NCBI RefSeq assembly: GCF_005930355.1
Contig: NZ_VDBO01000001.1
Location: 310,001-374,000 of the forward strand
Length of the DNA stretch: 64,000 bases
Reading direction: 5' to 3'
Source of the DNA: Paenibacillus sinopodophylli
Lineage (GTDB): Bacteria > Bacillota > Bacilli > Paenibacillales > Paenibacillaceae
The position numbers were made by a program, and so were the translations under genes. The notes below the pieces were generated by a model. The model did no database searches. It was not told the origin of the DNA and saw nothing but the letters and a program-made list of their open reading frames with translations. Of the stretch, positions 33,818 to 41,326 are shown piece by piece (position 1 is the stretch's first letter; each line of letters begins with the position of its first letter).

Positions 33818-35311
33818 ATGCGTAAGCATGGAATCGAGATTGCGATTGGCGTCGTACCGGTATTAATTGTCTTTCTTATTTTTATTGGACAAAATGTTGT
33901 TCCGATTGTGCTGCTGGGCGTTCTCGGCTTTGCTGTTGTTTATGCAGCACGCGGAAGAGGCAAGCTGACGGCTATATCCAGCCATAAACAGCGTTCAGGC
34001 GAAAAGCCTTCTCAGCTAACCTTTGAGCAGATTGGCGGACAAGAGCGTCCGAAGCAGGAGCTTGTAGAGGCACTTGATTTTCTGGTTCATCAGGAAAAAA
34101 TCGCAAAGCTAGGCATTCGCCCGTTGAAAGGGATACTATTAGCCGGCCCGCCTGGAACAGGGAAAACATTGCTTGCCAAAGCAGCAGCGCAATATACCGA
34201 TTCGATCTACTTGGCTGCATCAGGAAGTGAATTTGTCGAAATGTACGTCGGTGTCGGCGCTGGACGCGTAAGGGATTTGTTCAAGGAAGCACGTACGAAG
34301 GCGAAAAAAGCGAATAAAAGCAGTGCAGTCATCTTTATTGACGAGATAGAAGTAATAGGCGGTAAACGAGACGGCGGTCAGCAGCGTGAATATGATCAGA
34401 CCTTGAATCAGCTATTGACGGAGATGGATGGTATTTATGAGAACGAATCGCCGCGGATTCTTCTGATTGCCGCAACAAATCGCAAGGAAATGCTCGATAG
34501 TGCTCTTCTTCGACCAGGTCGATTCGACCGTCATATTGGCGTTGATCTGCCAGACAAAAAGGGCAGATTGCATATTCTGAACATCCATGCAAACAATAAG
34601 CCAATTGAAGCAGCTGTTGATCTAGATCGCATAGCGAAGGAGTCATTCGGCTTCTCCGGTGCACAGCTTGAGAGCGTCATGAATGAAGCAGCGATCTATG
34701 CGATGCGCGAGAGTAGTGATGAGATCGCTGAGAGTCATTTATCGATGGCTATTGATAAAGTGATGATGGGCGAGAAGACGGATCGTGAAACTTCTAAAGA
34801 AGAGCGTGAACGGATAGCATTGCATGAGCTTGGCCACGCCATTATGGCAGAACTTGTGCGTCCGGGCAGCGTATCACAGGTTGCTTTGTCTCCGCGCGGG
34901 CAGGCACTTGGTTACGTAAGGCATAATCCGCAGCAAGATCAGTATTTGTACACGAAACCTTTTTTAAATGGACAAATTATGATTGCTCTTGGCGGTGCCG
35001 CTGCAGAAGAAATGTTCTATGGCGATAGAAGCACCGGCTCTAGAGGTGATTTCGAGCAAGCGATGAATATCGTAAAGACGATGATGGAATCTGGACTTAC
35101 AAACCTTGGCATTATTGATGCATCCATGGTGACAAAGGAAGTATGGGCATCCACGAATCGTTCGATATTGGATGAGCTCATGCTGCAAACCAAATCGATG
35201 CTTGAAGCTAGAAGATTGGTGTTTACACAGTCGCTAGAAACGCTGCTTCGTGAGGAAACATTAAGTGGAGATGAGTTTAGAAAACTGTTTTCACCGAATA
35301 GTGCCGCATAA
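33818..35311 (+). CDS. FtsH-type AAA+ zinc metalloprotease, short form
   Basis: 497 residues, shorter than housekeeping FtsH (about 600-650). Two membrane helices (about 8-24 and 27-43) lie almost back to back with no extracytoplasmic domain between them. AAA+ domain: Walker A GPPGTGKT at 110-117, pore loop EMYVGVGAGRVRDLF, Walker B VIFIDEIEVIGG, and Arg fingers in LLRPGRFDRHI. M41 protease: HELGH at 336-340 with third zinc ligand Asp411 in STGSRGDFEQA, so it should be catalytically competent. Start ATG 33818 is one base after the exported-domain gene. Substrates are unknown; membrane protein quality control or sporulation are possible. Confidence 0.88.
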   Translation: MRKHGIEIAIGVVPVLIVFLIFIGQNVVPIVLLGVLGFAVVYAARGRGKLTAISSHKQRSGEKPSQLTFEQIGGQERPKQELVEALDFLVHQEKIAKLGIRPLKGILLAGPPGTGKTLLAKAAAQYTDSIYLAASGSEFVEMYVGVGAGRVRDLFKEARTKAKKANKSSAVIFIDEIEVIGGKRDGGQQREYDQTLNQLLTEMDGIYENESPRILLIAATNRKEMLDSALLRPGRFDRHIGVDLPDKKGRLHILNIHANNKPIEAAVDLDRIAKESFGFSGAQLESVMNEAAIYAMRESSDEIAESHLSMAIDKVMMGEKTDRETSKEERERIALHELGHAIMAELVRPGSVSQVALSPRGQALGYVRHNPQQDQYLYTKPFLNGQIMIALGGAAAEEMFYGDRSTGSRGDFEQAMNIVKTMMESGLTNLGIIDASMVTKEVWASTNRSILDELMLQTKSMLEARRLVFTQSLETLLREETLSGDEFRKLFSPNSAA

Positions 35312-35333
35312 AACGTTTACAATATTACAATTT

Positions 35334-35366
35334 GAAGGCGGAGTACGTATCCGCCTTCTCTTTTTG
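35334..35366 (+). terminator. terminator of the FtsH-like operon
   Basis: GAAGGCGGA (35334-35342) pairs with TCCGCCTTC (35350-35358), loop of seven, then CTCTTTTTG. Confidence 0.85.
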
Positions 35367-35459
35367 ATGAAAAACGTTATAATAAGAATGAAATAGATAT
35401 AGAGAGAATGCTTCTCATTATGTTATAAGAAGCATTACCATACTAAAGGAGCTAATACA

Positions 35460-36332
35460 TTGCACATAAAAACAGTGGGCGTGGTAGGAGTCGGAACAAT
35501 GGGGCAGGGAATTGCAGAAATGCTCGCCTCAAGAGGAATGGATGTTATTATTATTGAACGCTCGGAGGAGCGTCTTACTTATGGCAAGGAAATGATCAAG
35601 GTAAGCTTAGACAAGCAAATTGAAAAGTGGGCACTCACGCAATCAGAGAAGAAACTTATAATGAATAGAATTCAAGCAACAACAAGCAATGAACGGCTTG
35701 CCGAATGCGAGCTTGTCATTGAAACCATTACTGAGGATTTGGATCAGAAGAAAGCCATTTTCGAATCCATCGACCAAATCTGCAGCCCTGATGTTATTCT
35801 TGCAAGCAACACATCTACACTCAGCTTAACGGAGCTGGCTAGCGTAACGAAGTATCCTGATCGTGTTATCGGCTTGCATTTCATCTATCCCGTATCCAAA
35901 ATCGATCTAGTGGAAATTGTACGCGGATTGAAAACCTCCGACGAAACCTTCGCTAAGACGAAACATTTTGTAGAAGAGGTTATTAACAAAAAAGGGATCA
36001 TGGTGTTCGAATCACCAGGATTCGTAACCACTCGCCTCATCTGCTTGTTTATTAACGAAGCGCTGCATGTGCTCGAAGAAGGCGTAGCGTCAGCAGAGGA
36101 TATCGATAGTGCCATGCGGATCGGTTACTCCTTCCAGCATGGGCCATTCGAGATGGCTGATCGCTTCGGATTAGATTCCGTGCTTGCAGCACTCGACCGG
36201 ATGTTCCGTGAGTATGGCGAGCTCAAATATCGTCCATCCATTGTATTGAAAAAAATGGTGCGCGCAGGACATCTTGGTGCTAAATCAGGTGTTGGCTTTT
36301 TCAAATATGACAAGGATGGGGATCGAATATAA
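35460..36332 (+). CDS. 3-hydroxybutyryl-CoA dehydrogenase
   Basis: 290-residue NAD-dependent L-3-hydroxyacyl-CoA dehydrogenase. Rossmann motif VGVVGVGTMGQGIAE at the N terminus; LASNTSTLSLTELAS and GLHFIYPV carry the catalytic Ser/His region; C-terminal helical dimer domain with GFVTTRLICLFINEA. Start is TTG 35460 with AAAGGAG about 9 bases upstream. Its stop and the ackA start overlap by one base (TAATG), so it forms an operon with acetate kinase. Role may be butyrate-type metabolism or fatty-acid breakdown (mmgB/hbd type). Confidence 0.9.
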   Translation: MHIKTVGVVGVGTMGQGIAEMLASRGMDVIIIERSEERLTYGKEMIKVSLDKQIEKWALTQSEKKLIMNRIQATTSNERLAECELVIETITEDLDQKKAIFESIDQICSPDVILASNTSTLSLTELASVTKYPDRVIGLHFIYPVSKIDLVEIVRGLKTSDETFAKTKHFVEEVINKKGIMVFESPGFVTTRLICLFINEALHVLEEGVASAEDIDSAMRIGYSFQHGPFEMADRFGLDSVLAALDRMFREYGELKYRPSIVLKKMVRAGHLGAKSGVGFFKYDKDGDRI

Positions 36333-37546
36333 TGAAAGTATTAGTCATCAATGCAGGAAGCTCCTCATTAAAATACCAGCTGTATAACATGCAGGATGAA
36401 TCCGTACTAGCAAGTGGCCGAGTAGAGCGAATCGGGATGGATTCATCGATTGTTACGCATGAACCGGTTGATAAGCCAGAGGTACGCAACGTAAGTGAAA
36501 TTCTGGATCATGTAACGGCGGTCAAACGGGTAATCGATATGCTGACAAATCCCGAATTCGGCGCCATTTCAAGTTTGAACGAGATTGATGCAGTCGGTCA
36601 CCGTGTCGTACACGGCGGTGAAGCATTCAGCAGCTCCGTGCTTGTAACCCAAGAGGTGAAGCTAGAAATCCGTAGATTGTTTGATTTGGCTCCTTTGCAC
36701 AATCCGGCTCATATGATGGGTATTTCAGCGGTAGATGCGAATTTGCCAGGTATTCCACAGGCTGTCGTATTTGATACAGCTTTTCACCAAACGATGCCGA
36801 ACACTTCGTATCTATACCCGATTCCAACTGTGCTGTATCGCCGTCACAAAATCCGTAGATACGGCTTTCACGGCACTTCCCATTCTTATGTAAGCGCAAA
36901 GGCAGCAAATTATTTGCAGAAGCCGCTTGAATCCATTAAGATGATTACTTGTCATATTGGTAATGGTGCAAGCTGTACGGCCATTCTCGATGGCAAATCA
37001 TTCGATACGAGCATGGGGATGACACCGCTTGAAGGTCTTATGATGGGAACACGCAGTGGTGACATGGACCCTGCAATCGTACCTTTCGTTATGAACAAAG
37101 AAGAATTGACATTGAATGAAGTAAATTCTATGCTTAACAAACATAGCGGGATGCTCGCGATTTCGGGAATAAGCAGCGACATGCGCGAGGTTACTGAAGC
37201 CATGATCGAAGGCGACAAAAACGCCAAGCTAGCGTTTGACATGTACGCATACCGAGTGAAGAAGTACATTGGCGCTTATGCTGCTGCGATGAATGGTGTT
37301 GACACGATTGTGTTCACAGCTGGTGTAGGGGAGAACTCGGTAGCCCTTCGTAAAGCGATTTGCGAAGGTATTTCGTTCCTTGGCATTGAGCTCGATGAGG
37401 CACGCAACGGGGAACGCCGCAAGGATGCCCGTGAAATTACGACGGATAGCTCACGCGTGAAGGTGCTGGTCGTTCCAACGAACGAAGAGCTACTCATTGC
37501 AAGAGATACGTATAATTTAGTGAAGCAGTCAGAAACGGTATCATAG
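36332..37546 (+). CDS. ackA: acetate kinase
   Basis: Interconverts acetyl phosphate plus ADP and acetate plus ATP. 404 residues. VINAGSSSLKYQLY at the N terminus; HRVVHGGEAF; the adenosine motif HIGNGASCTAI; GMTPLEGLMMGTRSGDMDP; and C-terminal GVGENSVALR. Coupled to the dehydrogenase gene upstream rather than to pta, which is not in the window. Could be a butyrate-kinase-like partner in context, but the motifs are those of AckA. Confidence 0.93.
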   Translation: MKVLVINAGSSSLKYQLYNMQDESVLASGRVERIGMDSSIVTHEPVDKPEVRNVSEILDHVTAVKRVIDMLTNPEFGAISSLNEIDAVGHRVVHGGEAFSSSVLVTQEVKLEIRRLFDLAPLHNPAHMMGISAVDANLPGIPQAVVFDTAFHQTMPNTSYLYPIPTVLYRRHKIRRYGFHGTSHSYVSAKAANYLQKPLESIKMITCHIGNGASCTAILDGKSFDTSMGMTPLEGLMMGTRSGDMDPAIVPFVMNKEELTLNEVNSMLNKHSGMLAISGISSDMREVTEAMIEGDKNAKLAFDMYAYRVKKYIGAYAAAMNGVDTIVFTAGVGENSVALRKAICEGISFLGIELDEARNGERRKDAREITTDSSRVKVLVVPTNEELLIARDTYNLVKQSETVS

Positions 37547-37571
37547 CTTGATATAGGAGGCAATGCTGCCA

Positions 37572-38252
37572 GTGAACAACGAGATATGGAAGGCTTACTC
37601 GCATGGTATGGCTGCCGCATTGCAGGAGGGCGGCGTCTATGTATCAGCGATGCTGCTCCGCACATACCGCCAGCTTGGCATATCAGAAACGGAAGCGATG
37701 CTGCTTCTGCAGATTATGGTATTTACGGAAGCGGATCGGAATGATTTCCCAACGCCGGAGGAACTGGCTGAGCGAATGGGCATGACTGTGAAAGAAGTTG
37801 GTCAATTGCTCGGAAGGCTCATGAAGGACGAATTTTTGATGATCGATGAATATGTCGATAGTGTAACTGGCATGCAATCGGAGCGCTATAATTGGACAGG
37901 ATGGCTGCTGAAGGCTTCAGCGCTCACAGCAGAGCTGATGCGGGAGTCGAAGAAGGCGGAACGTCAGCCGATTAGACAGCAGCAAGCGCCGGTTTCCGAT
38001 TTATTCAGCGTATTCGAGCAAGAATTCGGCAGGCTGCTGTCGCCCATTGAGTGTGAGACGATATCAGGCTGGCTTGACCATGACCGCTATACGGATGAAA
38101 TTATTCGATTCGCTCTTAAGGAAGCCGTGTTTGCTGGCAAGCTAAGTCTGCGATATATAGATCGCATACTCATTGAATGGAGCCGCAACCGAGTAACTAA
38201 TGCTGATGAGGCCCGTGCGCACGCACAGAAATTTCGTGGAGGAAGAGGTTAA
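37572..38252 (+). CDS. DnaD domain protein
   Basis: 226-residue primosome-type protein. N-terminal winged helix (about 30-115: ISETEAMLLLQIMVF, TPEELAERMGMTVKEVGQLLGRL) and C-terminal DnaD/DnaB_2 domain (about 145-210) ending in the signature YxxxIxxxW (LRYIDRILIEWSRN). Replication initiation or restart role is inferred from family. AGGAGG (37555-37560) supports GTG 37572; ATG 37563 would be only two bases from it. B. subtilis dnaD is next to nth; here nth is 20 kb away, so synteny is broken. Confidence 0.82.
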   Translation: MNNEIWKAYSHGMAAALQEGGVYVSAMLLRTYRQLGISETEAMLLLQIMVFTEADRNDFPTPEELAERMGMTVKEVGQLLGRLMKDEFLMIDEYVDSVTGMQSERYNWTGWLLKASALTAELMRESKKAERQPIRQQQAPVSDLFSVFEQEFGRLLSPIECETISGWLDHDRYTDEIIRFALKEAVFAGKLSLRYIDRILIEWSRNRVTNADEARAHAQKFRGGRG

Positions 38253-38275
38253 GCCGATGGCTTAGCCTCTTTTTT
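38244..38275 (+). terminator. terminator of the dnaD-like gene
   Basis: AGAGG-TT-AAGCC (38244-38255) with GGCTT-AG-CCTCT (38259-38270), loop GAT, and a T-run; the left arm overlaps the stop codon. Confidence 0.8.
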
Positions 38276-38320
38276 CGTATCGTTTAAGAAAACGTATCTT
38301 TAGGCTAAATATCTTCTCCA

Positions 38321-38417
38321 TTTCTCAGAATAAAACGCGCTGAGCCAGCAATGGATGACTACACCTGTTTGTGCTTGATGTATAGGAAAGGATTTCATTT
38401 TTCCAACTTTCTCTATA
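38321..38417. repeat. dispersed intergenic repeat, copy 2 (B and A modules)
   Basis: Module B at 38321-38367 (starting TTTCTCAGAATAAAACGCG) matches 12374-12420; module A at 38381-38417 is the inverted repeat TATAGGAAAG ... CTTTCTCTATA, as at 12335-12373. A degenerate A-like piece (ATCTTCTCCATTTCTC) precedes B, suggesting a longer A-B-A array. Confidence 0.7.
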
Positions 38418-38593
38418 TTTCTACGCGAAATGTTAGTTTAGCCACTAGATGACGGCTTTAGCCGTTTACGTTTATTTATATCAGTTGCTTGTTTGAAAAT
38501 ATTATGATTGAATAGCATTTTGTCAATACGATTACACATCGTTTCAAAAACGAAACAATACCATCCCATTGTGGTATGGTGTGCATTTAATAG

Positions 38594-38672
38594 CTATCCT
38601 GCACAATCGCAGGATAGAGGCCGAATACTGGCCATTAATGGAAGCTATACTGCACTCCTGCAGTATAGCTTC
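38594..38672. repeat. pair of perfect inverted repeats
   Basis: CTATCCTGC (38594-38602) with GCAGGATAG (38609-38617), and a 14-bp perfect stem GAAGCTATACTGCA (38641-38654) with its complement at 38659-38672, loop CTCC. The two share the theme CTAT-C/A-CTGCA. No T-run follows on either strand. Confidence 0.8.
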
Positions 38673-38714
38673 GTAAAACGAGCATAAAATGTGAGTTTAA
38701 GGTCCCAAATGAGT

Positions 38715-38791
38715 AAAGTTAATGCAAATGTGCAGGATAGGCGTTAAAAAGTGTGCGAAAAAGGCAAAGTTAATGCAAAAGTGCAGGATAG
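38715..38791. repeat. two 26-bp direct repeats
   Basis: 38715-38740 and 38766-38791 are identical at 25 of 26 positions (T/A difference), 51 bp apart. Each ends in GTGCAGGATAG, the same word as the right arm of the hairpin at 38609-38617. Confidence 0.85.
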
Positions 38792-38823
38792 ATGCGGCAG
38801 CAGGTTAAGTGAGAAGGAGGTGT

Positions 38824-38873
38824 GAATAGAATAGAATAGAATCGAACAGATCAGATCAGAGCAGAGCAGAGCA
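38824..38873. repeat. ten-unit pentanucleotide tract
   Basis: Ten consecutive 5-bp units: GAATA three times, GAATC, GAACA, GATCA twice, GAGCA three times. Every unit starts with GA and changes occur stepwise along the tract. Confidence 0.9.
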
Positions 38874-39113
38874 GCTGTAGTAACGTAATGAATGTCTAAT
38901 TGAAGTTACATGCTCCATGCTACTGGTTCAGGCTGATGATGTGACGCTGCTCAAATAGTCGGTTTACCTAATTCAAGATATCTCCAATACATGGTAGTAT
39001 GACAATAATTGGCGAATTCGTGCGCTGTGGACGGGATGCAACATCTTTAGGTACAGATTGTTGCGAAACGATTCGCAGCCCTAGCTATATTTGATAGTGA
39101 GAGAGGGAAGTGT

Positions 39114-39206
39114 ATGGAGTGGCTGGAGATAATGAATCGTGCGTGCTTTTCATACGATGCATGGAATTACACCAGAGATGGCTCGTCAAGACGGAAGAGC
39201 GCTTAA
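39114..39206 (+). CDS. possible 30-residue small protein
   Basis: ATG GAG TGG ... TAA, a 30-residue peptide with W-L-E-I-M-N-R at the start and S-S-R-R-K-S-A at the end. GAGAGGGAAG ends three bases before the ATG, a plausible ribosome site. No recognised family. A strong plus-strand terminator at 39443 implies something here is transcribed rightwards, which is the main support. Confidence 0.25.
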   Translation: MEWLEIMNRACFSYDAWNYTRDGSSRRKSA

Positions 39207-39442
39207 AGCATAGCCACGTCTGTCCTTCCTTCACGATCAAAGGGGCAGAGGCAATGATTTATCGATTTGTAATTTGCATCATCGCATTTCCGATTACGGA
39301 GACCCATGTAAGAAATGCGGGTAGCCGATTCGAACTTATCCAGCAAAAATAGGTATGGCATGTGGAGAGGAAGTTTGAATAGAATCCATAAATGAATGGA
39401 TGCATGCATGTAAATCTCATAAAGACCAATAGGAAATCGGGG

Positions 39443-39488
39443 AAGCGGTAGTCTAGGACATTTATAGTCCTAGACTACCGCTTTTTAT
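39443..39488 (+). terminator. perfect 17-bp intrinsic terminator
   Basis: 39443-39459 (AAGCGGTAGTCTAGGAC) pairs perfectly with 39467-39483, seven-base loop, then T. The T-run lies only on the plus strand, so it ends rightward transcription out of a region without a clear gene; it may also insulate the convergent MerR-type gene. Confidence 0.85.
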
Positions 39489-39540
39489 ATTGTTGGATCA
39501 GTCCCGAATTTCTCATTTAGCAGCTATTTGAAAACTATTG

Positions 39541-40509
39541 CTAAGGCTTGCTTGCAAATACAAGTTGAGCTGATGAATTTAACTGTTCTGTTACAGTCGT
39601 ATATCCATTCTGCCTAAACCATTGCAATTGTCGCTTTGAATCTCCTCCATGATTCGTTATTCGATCACAAATCGCGATCCGACCTCCGTTAAGTAGTACA
39701 CGATCCATTTCTTCAAGAGCGAGTAGCTGCTGGGCAGGATCAAGGTGATGCATGGCAAAGGTACAAGCAATAAAAGAAAAGCTTTGTGTTGCAAACGGCA
39801 GGCCCAGCATATTGCCTTGCTTCGCGTCAATAGAGGGGAGCCTCTCGCGTATAATAGCAAGCATTTCAGCAGATTGCTCAACGACCGTAAGGTTTGCTCC
39901 AGCTTGGACAAGTAATGATGACAGATTGCCGCTTCCTGATGCAAGCTCAAGCCCATTCTCGTATTTGTAAGGATCAAGCCATTCTACCGTTCGGACAAGC
40001 GACTGATAATAGTGCTCCTCTTCGAGCATGCCGTTGAGTACAGCTAGCGGCGTATCATAGCCATGGAGAATAGCCATTTCGTCATAGTTCCATTGATCAC
40101 TCCAAGAAGTGCGCAACATTCGGTTGCGTTTCATTTCAGTTGCAGCATGCTCCAGCTGTACAAGGTCTGGAGTTCTAGTTCGCTGCCAATCGGAAATCGT
40201 TTCATCGAGTGCTTGCAGCGCTTTAGTAGCCGTCAACCATTGCTCATATAGATTAGAGCGTGTGCGGTCAATGGTACGGATGAAAATATCAGTCTCATTG
40301 ATTCGGCTGATTGTCTCATGAACGGAGGATAGCGGCATGTCAAGCTCTCGGAGTGAGATAATCCAACGCAGCTTGATAAGATCCTCCTCAGAATAGGAAC
40401 GGTATTTATTCTCAGGTGTTTTAGTAGGGTGAATCAACCCTTTTTCCTCGTAAAAACGCAGTGTGCGCGGCGTAACACCTAATTGTTTTGCGGCTTCATG
40501 CACTCTCAT
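39541..40509 (-). CDS. MerR-type regulator fused to SAM methyltransferase
   Basis: 322 residues in two domains. Residues about 1-115: MerR helix-turn-helix and dimer helix (AAKQLGVTPRTLRFYEEKGL, NKYRSYSEEDLIKLRWI). Residues about 145-320: class I methyltransferase with motif I GLELASGSGNLSSLL, VVEQS as motif II and CTFAMHHLDP as motif IV, UbiE-like. ATG 40509 is favoured since GAGGTGA ends just before GCT-ATG; GTG 40518 is the alternative. Monocistronic among repeats. A likely reading is a regulator sensing or acting on a methyl acceptor; the target is unknown. Confidence 0.85.
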   Translation of the reverse strand: MRVHEAAKQLGVTPRTLRFYEEKGLIHPTKTPENKYRSYSEEDLIKLRWIISLRELDMPLSSVHETISRINETDIFIRTIDRTRSNLYEQWLTATKALQALDETISDWQRTRTPDLVQLEHAATEMKRNRMLRTSWSDQWNYDEMAILHGYDTPLAVLNGMLEEEHYYQSLVRTVEWLDPYKYENGLELASGSGNLSSLLVQAGANLTVVEQSAEMLAIIRERLPSIDAKQGNMLGLPFATQSFSFIACTFAMHHLDPAQQLLALEEMDRVLLNGGRIAICDRITNHGGDSKRQLQWFRQNGYTTVTEQLNSSAQLVFASKP

Positions 40510-40667
40510 AGCGGTCACCTCAATGAACTATTATGAACGTTGCCGTTACGTAAATGTCAATTATTTATTTGAATGGTTTAATGTATATGGAACATGCTGG
40601 ATGGAAAATTCCTGATTACAGTAACTAATTAAACTTCACCGAGTATATGCATAGTATATGTCTATGC

Positions 40668-40912
40668 GGGTTCTTACAGGATGAATGTGAGCCTGCTTAA
40701 CCGCCAATTCGACTCGTTATCACGCATGCGTACTTACAACGTAGTAACTATAGCTTTCTAGTTAGTGTAAGAGCACAGGGGTTCTTACAAGATGAATTCG
40801 AGTCTGCGTAACCGCCGATTCGACTCGGTAAGCATGCATGCGTGTTTACAACAAAGTATGTATAGCTTTCTGGTTATTGTAAGCTCACATGGGTTCTAAC
40901 AGGACATATACT
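40668..40912. repeat. 111-112-bp tandem repeat, two full copies and a partial third
   Basis: Copies start with GGGTTCTTAC at 40668, GGGTTCTTAC at 40779 and GGGTTCTAAC at 40891. Shared blocks inside are AACCGCC-A/G-ATTCGACTCG, CATGCGT and TATAGCTTTCT. Copies have diverged by many substitutions, so duplication is old or the unit is conserved by function. Confidence 0.8.
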
Positions 40913-40987
40913 AACTCATTCTTACTCTTATGCTAATTTAAGTACATAAGCAAATATTCCTGCAACTAACCAACCAAGCACTACGGC

Positions 40988-41190
40988 GTACATTGCACTT
41001 TGTGCAATAGAAACGCACAAAAAAAATTAATTCGTCAGTCTACGTTGCAAAAAGTGCAACAGAATCATTCCTATTTGTGAAATATAGGCTGCGAAACCGC
41101 CATTCTATTGCAGAAACTACAACGTAGCAGGAGCATGGTTACTTAAACGACGATTAGAGTGTATAAAGTGCAACGTAGCTAGGTGGGCGG
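40988..41190. repeat. TTGCA/TGCAA palindromic repeat cluster
   Basis: Recurring words: CATTGCACTTTGTGCAATAG near 40991, CTACGTTGCA-AAAA-GTGCAACAG near 41040, CTACAACGTAGC near 41118 and AAAGTGCAACGTAGC near 41166. Each is a palindrome or half of one around TTGCA; looks like a family of short intergenic hairpins. Confidence 0.65.
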
Positions 41191-41273
41191 CAGGCGGCTG
41201 AGTGTGAGGTATGTAGATAGAATGTACAAACCTACCTACATCTATTGACGCCTCGCATAATTTCTTGAAATCG

Positions 41274-41316
41274 AAAAAGCTGCCAAAACAGCCGAAGGGC
41301 TGTTCTGGCAGCTTTA
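41274..41316 (-). terminator. terminator of the pro-mtn operon
   Basis: On the minus strand GCTGCCAGAACAGCC pairs with GGCTGTTTTGGCAGC (one mismatch), loop CTTC, then five T. Ends transcription after mtnB. Confidence 0.88.
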
Positions 41317-41326
41317 TGTTGACTGA

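Larger units (their letters stand above)
38253..39540. other. 1.3-kb repeat-rich intergenic region
   Basis: No recognisable protein gene. From left: dispersed repeat (38321-38417), a small ACGGCT/AGCCGT hairpin near 38446, two strong hairpins (38594-38672), two 26-bp direct repeats (38715-38791), a complete AAGGAGGTG ribosome-site sequence near 38814-38822 with no long frame after it, a pentanucleotide tract, one possible 30-codon frame, and a perfect terminator at 39443. Confidence 0.7.
40510..41326. other. 0.8-kb intergenic region with two repeat families
   Basis: No convincing gene on either strand. Contains a 111-112-bp tandem repeat (40668-40912), a set of TTGCA/TGCAA inverted and direct repeats (40988-41190), and the mtnB terminator at its right end. 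Confidence 0.7.

Noticed and set aside
30704..38252. Defence island or prophage in the middle of the window
   Set aside because: Genes there are core metabolism and regulation; no integrase, restriction, toxin or phage structural gene was seen.
39110..39352. 80-codon plus-strand frame in the 38-39-kb desert
   Set aside because: Low-complexity mix with no family; the GTG start overlaps the only ribosome site. The 30-codon frame in another phase fits the ribosome site better.
40668..40912. CRISPR array
   Set aside because: Unit of 111-112 bp is diverged throughout, with no short identical repeats and spacers, and there are no cas genes.
41071..41090. Rex operator half-site (TTGTGAAATAT)
   Set aside because: Only one half is present and it is not near a promoter of a fermentation gene.
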